A stretch of DNA of 64,000 bases, from NCBI RefSeq assembly GCF_002104995.1, contig NW_024468273.1:31802-95801 (forward strand), written 5' to 3'. The stretch comes from Linderina pennispora (taxonomy: Eukaryota > Kickxellomycota > Kickxellomycetes > Kickxellales > Kickxellaceae). The notes beneath the pieces were generated by a model. It made no database searches. It saw only the letters and a list, made by a program, of their open reading frames with translations, and was not told the origin of the DNA. The position numbers were made by a program, and so were the translations under genes. Of this stretch, positions 1 through 8,196 are shown piece after piece. Position 1 is the first letter of the stretch; every line of letters starts with the position of its first letter.

Positions 1-1752
1 TGATGTGTTGGCGTGTGGTGGCGATGCCCGGCTATTTTTTTTTTTGACCGGGCTATAAAATCGGAGAAAAAATTGGGAGCGAATCGTAGCGTGACGAGTC
101 CGCCGATGTGGCTCGCGTCCTCCCTCCTGCGTCAGCTTCCGCACCTTCATGTCCTGGAACGGAGAATATAGGTGTAGCCGCCTATACAGTATACTTGCCA
201 GATATGCATTATCGAATACATGCCATTAAACCCGGACTGCATATAAATTAATGTGCGGGTTTATGGTTCGAGAGATACATGCGAGTCTCAATGACACGTC
301 ACAACCGCCATCAGGAGCAAGTTAGGATCGACCAGAGTCCTATACTGCAGCGCACAGTCGCCCCAGAACACAGTACCAGTTTTCAGGTACTCAAGCCCCT
401 GCTGGTGCCAAATGGATCCCGGCACCCCATGGTTTGGCATAAGACGGGCCATGTGCTAGGTTCATAACACCGTTTGCAACATGCCCGACATTGTCTGGCC
501 CATGATATGAATGGAGTGGGCTTATACATTGTAAAAAAGCGCAGCTATCCCGCAGAGGTATGAACAAGAGGAAAACTAGGTACTGTAATGGGACATATAT
601 TGCGCTGAACTGCTAATCTGCGGACCCGGCGCAGATGTCGCAGGGGCATTTTTTACCCGGATAGATGCCGTCGTTTAGGATGCTGGCAATAGCTGAGGCG
701 CGCATCGTTCAGCTCAAGATAAGGGAAAGGAAGCGAAGATAGACGGTTTTGGCGCTCGAGGAGTATGGGGGGTGGCAAGCCGCCTTTTCTTCCGGAGGTG
801 TGTAGTGAACACTATGCTCTTGATTTCAGCCTGGCAACCATGCCCATATACCGACAAGTGGACCTCAATTCCTGAGCCTCCTGCAAAACAAAATGTGCAC
901 TCATTCCGTTGCAAAAGAGGAGGGCGAATCCGCCTGGCATTTGCTTCGGTCAAGAATGTAGGGGCAGCTGTGAAGGAAAGGACACACACCCCCAGCACCC
1001 TTAGTCGTCCTTTGATATGCAAGAAACTAATTTGCACACCACACACATGCCGGTTCTGCCCACATTCTGCCTCTTGTTCTAAGCCTAGCTGCATGTTCTG
1101 CACTTTGGTGTAGAGGCGAGCAGCATTGCTTTTTCTCAGAAATCCAACTCGGAAAAGCCCACATTGAGGCTTTTGTACCAGGACGACCCACGAGGGATCC
1201 GCCTCTGGCCACCTAGGATCCGCAATATCTGAGCAGATATTGTTACAGATGCGCACCGAATTTTAATGGACTATTGAGATATGTACCAGCATACGCCTGT
1301 ACTGGTGCTCTCGCTCACAATACCATGAAAAGGATCCAAGGAGGTCCTCCATCCCATTCGAGAGCGGCCTTTGCTGGGGTCAATCCCTATCGATGACAAG
1401 GAGCATTTCGGCATCCCTCTCTTCGTCTGCCCACATTGTGTTGAAAGGCAGCTTGCATGGAGGATGCAGAACATTTTCAGCAAATGGGATGTCGCAAAGT
1501 TCGACCATGAGAGCTTGGAAATCTTGTCGTCACAAATTTTCAGAACACAGCCACAAATATCTGTTGGTCATGCATTTGCATACATCAGGCACCTTGGAGG
1601 TTGTCAGTTTTTCTTTTCAACAGGAGTATCCCCGGAAGAACCGAAAACCAGTATCACTGTGACGAGAAAAGGCTGTTCAAGAATATTGCTGTTAGGGTTC
1701 AAATGAAAGGCAGCACTCCACGTAAACAATATTGCCAGATACCGTTTGTGTT
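1..1752. other. Intergenic accessory DNA, no gene assigned
   Basis: No recognisable gene. Short open frames occur on both strands (for example 714-1256 minus against 772-1113 plus), but they overlap each other, show no known motif and no clear codon bias. The stretch 1271-1750 read on the minus strand has coding-like patches broken by stops, so it may be old gene debris that the retroelement landed beside. Confidence 0.5.
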
Positions 1753-1757
1753 GAGGG

Positions 1758-2018
1758 TGTTGTGTCTCGGGTACGATACACTTGGATAGACAGCCTCCTG
1801 CAACTGTCTAGAACACGTTTACTTTTCGAGCACCTTTCCACGACGTATATTGAACGTATGAAATATGCTGTATGAAAGAAGGAAGGAGGAATCACCAGGT
1901 GAAAGGGCAGGTGCCCGTCTAAGTAGTGGCGCCGGTCGCCCAGAATAGTATGGCCGGCCATTGTGGCCTAAAGGTCTTGATCCATGGGTTCCTAAGATCA
2001 TAAGGATTTGGAACCACA
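1758..2018 (-). repeat. 3' LTR of the chromovirus
   Basis: 261 bp, TG at the left end and CA at the right, reading identically to 7931-8191. With respect to minus-strand transcription it is the 3' LTR. It is preceded on the coding strand by a purine tract and flanked outside by GAGGG at 1753-1757. Confidence 0.93.
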
Positions 2019-2030
2019 TCTCTCTCCGCT
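2019..2030 (-). other. Polypurine tract of the chromovirus
   Basis: Read on the minus strand, the bases just before the 3' LTR are AGCGGAGAGAGA, nearly all purine. This is the expected position and composition of the plus-strand primer. It abuts, and by one base overlaps, the stop codon of pol (2030-2032), so pol ends virtually at the LTR. Confidence 0.7.
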
Positions 2031-5000
2031 CAGCTTGGAGCCTTGGCTCGCGTAGTCAGGAACCGGCTTAATGCGCTCAGGATTCCTTTTCTCTGCGTAG
2101 GGTTGCACGTCTCTGCATAGGCCGCGATGATTGTCGGGTCTACGAAGTGTTTGATGGGTTCCCATGAGTCTTCATTATCTGATTGGCCCCGCCAGTGCAC
2201 CTTGAACTGCCACTGCCTGTGGCGTTGGCGATGCCCGTGGATGTAATCGATCTCCTGGTGACCGTCTTGCGGTGCTGGGTCGTCCTCCAGATGGACTAAG
2301 TGTTTTGGTGGGACCCGCCGGGTTGGTGGTTCTGGCGCATCGTAGCCCTCTGCCTTGGTTAATTCGACTGCACCACTCGGGGTCACTTTATGGACAATGA
2401 ATGGTCCTTCGAACTTGGGGGCTCCCTTGGGTGGTTGCGGCATGATGCGTGCCAAGACCTTGTCTCCGGGTCGGTATACTGCTAGCGGTCGCGAGTTGTC
2501 AAATGTCGTCTTCAGGCGCGCTTGGTACTCCGATAGGTTACGTGCGACTGTCGGGTGAATCACTGCATCTCTAAAATGAGCTAGCTGTTGGATAGTGAGT
2601 TCATCTGTCAGTTGGTTTTGTTGTCTCGTAAGAATGTGCGGGGATAGCAGGTCGCGGCCGAACATCGCCATTGCTGGAGTCATTCCAATAGCGCGGTGGA
2701 ATCGGGCATTACATGCGTACTGGACCAGTGGCAAGTGGGCATCCCATTCGGTCATTGCGCTAAGGCCCATGGCTTGAAGACGTTCCTTGCAAATGCGAAC
2801 TGCTCGTTCGGCTAATCCGTTCGCTGATGGGTTATATGGCGTTGTTCTCCTGTGCTCAATCCCTGTGGCCTGTGTTAGGAACTCGAGTGTTGCATTCACG
2901 AATTCACGACCATTGTCCGACTGTATGACTTTCGGGAAACCAAAGGATGAGCCTATGTGGATGAGTACTCTTGCTACTGATACCGCCGTCTTATCTGGTA
3001 GTGGATATAAGAACATGTACCGTGTGAATACATCCACTCCAACGAAAATGAAAGTATTGCCTGCCTCAGTTATCCGCATTGGGCCCGCAAGGTCAACGGC
3101 AATATGGTCCATCGGTCGCTTCGCTGTGACTGGTATCAGGGGCTGCGGCCTTGGGTTCTTTGCTGAGAATGCCTGACATATCTTACACCGGTCTGCTGTG
3201 TCCTTACACTCCTTCTCTAATGTAGGCCAATCGTAGCCATCGCCCCGTACTGCTGCAGCCATTGTTGCGCCTTTGAAGTGACCCAATGCGTGCGCCTGCC
3301 GTATGATCTCCTCGCGTAGTTCACGTGGTGGCATGGCAGTAATGGTGTCTGTCATCAGTGCTGTGACATCTGTTGATCCGAAACCATTCACTCCCCTGGT
3401 GGTCCCGTGGAGCTCCTCTAAGCATGGGACTGCCGTTAGTGATGTGACTGGTGCCAGCTGTTCGAAGAGTAGCTGTGCAATACGCATGCCCCGGTGGATG
3501 CGGAATGGCTGAGTTGTGGTATTGATCATAAGCACAATGATCTCACCACGGTATGATGAGTCCACTACTCCTGCTGCGATGTCTATGCCCTTTGAGGCTA
3601 GTCCGGATCGTGGAGCGATGCGGGTGTAGCAAGATGGGGGTATCTCCAGGAATAGACCCGTGGGTACCTTACAGCGTTGCAGTGGGGGAATGGTGGTATC
3701 CTGAGCTGCTGATATATCCCACCCAGCATCTCCAATATGCCGTCTCGTTGGTAATGCGATATCCGGGTATCTCTGGAAAGCACGCACTGTAAAGGCAGAG
3801 GATGTGTGTATCGCTGCTACCGTTGTGTTTGCGAAGAGGCGAGAGAGGGCATCCGGGAGTATGTTCAATATGCCGGCACGGTGCTCGAGCCTAAAATTAA
3901 ACTCCTGCAGTATGGTATACCACCTGGCAAGCATGGGCGTAAGTTCGTGTTGCGAGTGTAACCATGTCAGTGCTGCGTGGTCAGTTATCGCAGTGAAATA
4001 TCGGCCGTAAAGGAACTCACGAAAACGGGTAAGTGCAAACACAAGGCTCAGTAGCTCTCGCTGCGTGATGGGGTAACGCTGTTGGCTCGGGGACAATGCC
4101 TTGGCTTGGAAACTGATAAACCGCTTCTGTCCCGCTGGTGTTTGCTGGTATAGTACCGCCCCAATACCTCTGTCAGATGCGTCCGCTGCCACGAATAGTG
4201 GCCACTCGGGGTGAGGGTGGAACAAGGCTACCGACTGGGCAATAGCTTGTTTAACTATGGTCACAGTGTGCTTGTACTCAGGCGTAAGCGCTAGTTTATC
4301 TCTGCCTTTCCCTGTGCGCAGGTCGTCGAGTGGTGGCAGAAGTCGGTGCAAGAATGGTATATGCTCACGGATATAGTTGACAGTGCCCAAAAATGAACGT
4401 AGCTCTGTGCGCGTCGTTGGCAACGGCCAATCAAGTAACGCTTGAACACGGTTTGGGTCAGATTTGCGGCCGTCACCAGAGACTATGAAACCAAGAAGTT
4501 TGACCGACTGCTGGGCAAAATGACACTTGTCAATGTTCAGTGGTAGTAGTGCCGATGTGAGTAATGCTACCACCTGACGCACATGATCAATGTGAGATGT
4601 AAGGTCTGGTGAGAATATAACGATATCGTCAATATATGCACGTGCGAATGTGCATCTGCGCAATAACCGTGAAATGACGCGCTGAAATTGGGCTGGCAAG
4701 TTCTTTAACCCAAAAGGTGCTCGTGCGAATACATACTGCTCACCGGCCCAAGTGAACGCCGTTTTTGGCTGGTCAGCCTCAGCGACAGGGAAACGATGAT
4801 ATGCCTGTGTCAAGTCAAGGGTGGTGAACAATGTACTGCCTGCCAGATCTTGAAAGATCTCCTGTGGTGTGGGCAGTGGGAACACATCGTCACGTGTTAG
4901 CTGGTTCAATGCCCTGAAATCAACAACTCCACGTTTTCCCGTCAATCGCCCCTGCAGGTCCTTCTTCGGCACGAGGAACAGCATCGAGTTGGAGGTGCAT

Positions 5001-5242
5001 CCGGGTGGTGCTTGGACAATGACCCTATCTGTTAACCATGCTGTCACCTGCGCATCACAAATTGCCGATTCGGCTGGTGCAAAGCGTGGCTGCCGTCGCT
5101 GGTTGTGTGGGTTGACAGTCGTCGGTATATGTACCACTGCATCAGGTAGTGGGCACGGTTGTGACCGATCGAACCTAGCATTGGCCTCCAGTTCATTAGC
5201 GAGTGCAGCTTTGACTTTGACAGCAGTCTCAGAGAGCGGCAT
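2030..5242 (-). CDS. pol: Pol polyprotein: RT, RNase H, dUTPase, integrase, chromodomain
   Basis: 1070 aa from the ATG. Reverse transcriptase about 80-260 has the YIDD active site at 203-206. RNase H about 345-425 has its acidic residues in VAADAS, RELLSL and ITDHA. Residues about 495-625 are a complete trimeric-type dUTPase with the five motifs in order: AGWDISA near 506, PRSGLA near 544, GVVDSSYRGE near 558, RGMRIAQLLF near 585 and RGVNGFGSTD near 616. Integrase follows, with the H651/H655/C686/C689 zinc site and the D717, D776, E812 triad (35 residues between the last two). A chromodomain about 997-1045 ends the protein. RT copies the RNA, dUTPase would lower dUTP, and integrase inserts the cDNA at chromodomain-chosen chromatin. 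The frame is open upstream to 5317 and overlaps gag-pro, so Pol could start by +1 recoding instead of at this ATG. Confidence 0.93.
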   Translation of the reverse strand: MPLSETAVKVKAALANELEANARFDRSQPCPLPDAVVHIPTTVNPHNQRRQPRFAPAESAICDAQVTAWLTDRVIVQAPPGCTSNSMLFLVPKKDLQGRLTGKRGVVDFRALNQLTRDDVFPLPTPQEIFQDLAGSTLFTTLDLTQAYHRFPVAEADQPKTAFTWAGEQYVFARAPFGLKNLPAQFQRVISRLLRRCTFARAYIDDIVIFSPDLTSHIDHVRQVVALLTSALLPLNIDKCHFAQQSVKLLGFIVSGDGRKSDPNRVQALLDWPLPTTRTELRSFLGTVNYIREHIPFLHRLLPPLDDLRTGKGRDKLALTPEYKHTVTIVKQAIAQSVALFHPHPEWPLFVAADASDRGIGAVLYQQTPAGQKRFISFQAKALSPSQQRYPITQRELLSLVFALTRFREFLYGRYFTAITDHAALTWLHSQHELTPMLARWYTILQEFNFRLEHRAGILNILPDALSRLFANTTVAAIHTSSAFTVRAFQRYPDIALPTRRHIGDAGWDISAAQDTTIPPLQRCKVPTGLFLEIPPSCYTRIAPRSGLASKGIDIAAGVVDSSYRGEIIVLMINTTTQPFRIHRGMRIAQLLFEQLAPVTSLTAVPCLEELHGTTRGVNGFGSTDVTALMTDTITAMPPRELREEIIRQAHALGHFKGATMAAAVRGDGYDWPTLEKECKDTADRCKICQAFSAKNPRPQPLIPVTAKRPMDHIAVDLAGPMRITEAGNTFIFVGVDVFTRYMFLYPLPDKTAVSVARVLIHIGSSFGFPKVIQSDNGREFVNATLEFLTQATGIEHRRTTPYNPSANGLAERAVRICKERLQAMGLSAMTEWDAHLPLVQYACNARFHRAIGMTPAMAMFGRDLLSPHILTRQQNQLTDELTIQQLAHFRDAVIHPTVARNLSEYQARLKTTFDNSRPLAVYRPGDKVLARIMPQPPKGAPKFEGPFIVHKVTPSGAVELTKAEGYDAPEPPTRRVPPKHLVHLEDDPAPQDGHQEIDYIHGHRQRHRQWQFKVHWRGQSDNEDSWEPIKHFVDPTIIAAYAETCNPTQRKGILSALSRFLTTRAKAPS

Positions 5243-7376
5243 CGGTTCTGGATCCGGAATGTCTGGTAATTCTGATGCTATCAGCGGGTGGTCGCCTCTG
5301 TCCTTTTGTGACCGCCATCAGCTCCTGTAATCCATAGGTACTGATAACATCCCGGCCGATAATGACTGGTGGTGAGCAGGAGCCTGGTAGGACCTCGACC
5401 ATGAGTGCGATGGTATGCTGAGTTGTCTGCAGTGTGATATTGGTAGTGCCGAGTCGTGGAACACTTGACTCGGCCACAGCCAAAACGATGGTGCCACTGG
5501 CTGGGGCAATCTCACAGGACAGCTCTTCCGCTAGTGCTCTCGTGATGCATGTATGTCGTGCGCCTGTGTCAAGTAAACCCTGTGTGTGGACCTGTGCTGA
5601 ATGCCCTACTAGTGTGATGGGGATGATATATGGATCCAGCTTGGTTATAGTTGGCAATGGAGGTGTTACCCTATCCGCTGTAGCTACTTCAACATCAATC
5701 ATGAACAGGTCGATGGAGTCGTCGTCGCTGGCATAGTCCACATAATCCTCCTGTGCCTCTGTATCGCCCACATCTGACTCGTTATCATCCAGGTCATCGC
5801 CAGAATCTGTCCGTAGAGTCTCGCTAGTGCTGATGTCCATGTGCTTTACATGTACATGCCTGGGTGTCGTCGGGTCATTGCGAGGTCGCTGGTTAGTGGT
5901 CCTGGTGCGATTGGGTGCATTTGGGCGGGGCGTCCTTGCTGCGGCACTCTGTTCTGGGGTCGGCATATGCTGGCCAATCCGACCTTGGTTTTGTTTGTAC
6001 TGGGTCATATACGTGGACTGGTATGTGTGACGCTGCTTCCATTCCTGGCCAGCGCGTCCATGTCCAAGCATAAGAGCAAAGTCGGTCTCGGACTCCATGA
6101 CAAACTTGTAGATCTGTGAGAGGTCCTGGGCATCAGCGGGTCGGGCATTCATAAAGTTGAGTGTTAGTCCACGTAGCTGCAATGGTAGGGCCTCCAAGAA
6201 GAGCTGAATGGTGCCTGGTTGCGAAGCACGGTATAATGCTGTCAGGCGCAGTTTCTCAAATTCATCAATGAAATCAGCGAATGGCTGGTAAATGTCCAAT
6301 CGTAGCTGTCTGATGACCTCCTGTGCATATGTGGGTGTCAGCATTGTCGGGGATGTCTCTAGCAGTCGCAGTTTAGTATCATCCCATGAGCGTGCCGGGT
6401 TAGTCCGTAAGGCATCGAGGAACCTGCGCTGTGTCGTGGGTTTCAGGCCAACCAGAATGGCACGTGCGCCCCAGAACTGTAGCGGGTAGTTATTACTGAG
6501 CAGGATTGTCTCGATTTCCGTTAGGTAGTCAATGGGGTCGCTCACAAAGTTCCTATCAGTAGGTTTCATTGATGGCAACTTATCAGGCAATTTGCGACGG
6601 TTCGCATCAGGATCGAATGGGAGGACCTGGTTCAGGTCACCAACTGCAAAACCACCAAGGAGTGCACCTGTTGCCCGGAGTGGGGACTTGTGCTGACCAG
6701 TGGGTAGCGGGCTCGAAAATGGATTGGATCTGTCATCCATAATCACACCATCACTAAAGTGGGTTGGCTGGCTCGGGTGAAAAGGCGGGGCCTGGGCTGG
6801 GGTGTACCATGTATCCGGTTTGTTCCCAGCTTGTCCTGAAAATCCCTCAACACCACCCGAGTTCATACGGTCTGGGGATGCATAGTGCACAAAGTGCAGA
6901 CGATGGGCCCCACGATGGTAATCTTGGTAGTTGACTTGGCGGTCACGCTGGTTGTTGCGGGAGGGAGTGCCACGTACATTGCTTGCAGCTTGATTGTCAG
7001 CAGCATCGTGCTTGTAGTTACGGACATCATCGGACTGTCCTCGGTTGCCGTTGCGGTAGGTTGCTGGGCGTGCTGCCGCTAGTGGACTGGGTGGGGTAGG
7101 GGCAGTTTCATCCACAATGTGCGTACGGGTCTCTGTAATGTCCGGAGGCTTAGTGTTATTGTCGACCTCATTGGGCTTAGCATCTCTGCGAAAGTCATCC
7201 AGTGCCTCCGTAATTTGCTGGTGGGTGGCGTCGGTCACTACTCGTATCGCTCCATCCATGGTATCCCTGACATGGCCTACCTCGCTCTCCGCTCTTGCCG
7301 TACGCTCCACAAGCAATGACACTTGAGTCACTAGCTGCGATATCTGGCTAGAGTTTGTTGCTAGCATCTGCTGCAT
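5229..7376 (-). CDS. gag-pro: Gag-protease of the chromovirus (main frame)
   Basis: 715 aa from the first ATG; the frame is open to 7460. The start continues a coiled coil. A long polar linker follows. Residues about 270-400 (PIDYLTEIETILLSNN onward) are a retrotransposon-type Gag core. An acidic linker leads to a retropepsin-like protease with the catalytic DTG at about 603-605 and IIGRDVI near 683. No CCHC zinc knuckle is visible, although basic Arg/Asn-rich sequence lies between Gag and protease. The stop at 5229 lies inside the pol frame, giving a 90-nt overlap (5229-5318). Protease is thus fused to Gag and not to RT. The true N-terminus is probably encoded by the upstream frame at 7450-7821. 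Confidence 0.85.
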   Translation of the reverse strand: MQQMLATNSSQISQLVTQVSLLVERTARAESEVGHVRDTMDGAIRVVTDATHQQITEALDDFRRDAKPNEVDNNTKPPDITETRTHIVDETAPTPPSPLAAARPATYRNGNRGQSDDVRNYKHDAADNQAASNVRGTPSRNNQRDRQVNYQDYHRGAHRLHFVHYASPDRMNSGGVEGFSGQAGNKPDTWYTPAQAPPFHPSQPTHFSDGVIMDDRSNPFSSPLPTGQHKSPLRATGALLGGFAVGDLNQVLPFDPDANRRKLPDKLPSMKPTDRNFVSDPIDYLTEIETILLSNNYPLQFWGARAILVGLKPTTQRRFLDALRTNPARSWDDTKLRLLETSPTMLTPTYAQEVIRQLRLDIYQPFADFIDEFEKLRLTALYRASQPGTIQLFLEALPLQLRGLTLNFMNARPADAQDLSQIYKFVMESETDFALMLGHGRAGQEWKQRHTYQSTYMTQYKQNQGRIGQHMPTPEQSAAARTPRPNAPNRTRTTNQRPRNDPTTPRHVHVKHMDISTSETLRTDSGDDLDDNESDVGDTEAQEDYVDYASDDDSIDLFMIDVEVATADRVTPPLPTITKLDPYIIPITLVGHSAQVHTQGLLDTGARHTCITRALAEELSCEIAPASGTIVLAVAESSVPRLGTTNITLQTTQHTIALMVEVLPGSCSPPVIIGRDVISTYGLQELMAVTKGQRRPPADSIRITRHSGSRTDAAL

Positions 7377-7449
7377 ATCGCTGATGCGGTGAGTAAGCTG
7401 TGCAATATTCGCAGTGGTCTTAGCAGACTCGACATTCAGCGCCTGAATC

Positions 7450-7821
7450 TCAGTGGTGTTTCATACCAGTCTGCTCTTCTAGGGCCATCATGTGCTCCCT
7501 TGATGTCGTCGCGAGTTTCTTAATGCTGTTTTCAAGGTCGTCGAGGTCCTCGCCAGTCTTACGGCGCCAGTTGGTCAATGCTCGAGAGTGTTCATCAACC
7601 CTATCTGCCGTACGCTGCATGTCTCCAGCCATCTGGCCTAAAGCCAAATTCATCTTATGGACCTTCTCAGCCGCAGGTACCTCATCGTTGAGTGGGAAAA
7701 TGAATGATTCGAGCTCCTCAGTGTCCGGTACTTGGGCTTCAGGGACAGTTGCTGTTGGGCGCAAGCGGTGGTGGCTAGCCTGGCCACGTTGCTTGTGACT
7801 GGTGTTTGGGTGATCAGTCAT
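7450..7821 (-). CDS. gag: N-terminal gag segment in a separate frame
   Basis: 123 aa beginning MTDHPNTSHK, the first ATG after the 5' LTR with a 109-bp leader. It is rich in Lys/Glu heptads (LGQMAGDMQRTADRV and onward) predicting a coiled coil. The coil resumes in the next frame after the stop at 7450, which is one base out of register. The two frames overlap only at 7452-7460. A single-base insertion in an originally continuous gag, a +1 recoding site, or a short intron could all explain this. Coiled-coil continuity favours one ancestral Gag. Confidence 0.7.
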   Translation of the reverse strand: MTDHPNTSHKQRGQASHHRLRPTATVPEAQVPDTEELESFIFPLNDEVPAAEKVHKMNLALGQMAGDMQRTADRVDEHSRALTNWRRKTGEDLDDLENSIKKLATTSREHMMALEEQTGMKHH

Positions 7822-7930
7822 AGGAATAGCAAAGGGAAAATGCCAAAAGCAAAATAAAGAGAAAAAATAAAATAAAATAAGCAGTATGCTTCCTCCGGTA
7901 CTCGGTAAGTAGGGGGAAGGTGAAAAAATA

Positions 7931-8191
7931 TGTTGTGTCTCGGGTACGATACACTTGGATAGACAGCCTCCTGCAACTGTCTAGAACACGTTTACTTTTC
8001 GAGCACCTTTCCACGACGTATATTGAACGTATGAAATATGCTGTATGAAAGAAGGAAGGAGGAATCACCAGGTGAAAGGGCAGGTGCCCGTCTAAGTAGT
8101 GGCGCCGGTCGCCCAGAATAGTATGGCCGGCCATTGTGGCCTAAAGGTCTTGATCCATGGGTTCCTAAGATCATAAGGATTTGGAACCACA
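7931..8191 (-). repeat. 5' LTR of the chromovirus (promoter LTR)
   Basis: 261 bp, reading identically to 1758-2018. It lies upstream of gag on the coding (minus) strand and so should hold the element promoter. The outside flank is GAGGG at 8192-8196. The bases after its inner end (7930 downward) do not begin with TGG, so no ordinary tRNA primer site is evident. Confidence 0.93.
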
Positions 8192-8196
8192 GAGGG

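Larger units (their letters stand above)
1758..8191 (-). mobile_element. Full-length Ty3/gypsy chromovirus (LTR retrotransposon) with dUTPase
   Basis: A 6434-bp element bounded by two 261-bp direct repeats that begin TG and end CA. They read as identical base for base. The five bases GAGGG stand immediately outside both ends (1753-1757 and 8192-8196), the target-site duplication expected of integrase. Coding is on the minus strand in the order gag (two frames), protease, reverse transcriptase, RNase H, dUTPase, integrase, chromodomain. Integrase after RT/RNase H is the Ty3/gypsy order, and the chromodomain places it among chromoviruses (Metaviridae). Identical LTRs imply recent insertion. Two changes of frame (around 7455 and 5230-5317) separate gag from gag-pro and gag-pro from pol. 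They may be recoding sites or lesions, so autonomy is not proven. Confidence 0.93.

Noticed and set aside
714-1256. 180-aa minus-strand frame overlapping a 113-aa plus-strand frame
   Set aside because: Mutually antisense, no motifs, no codon bias. Not supported as a gene.
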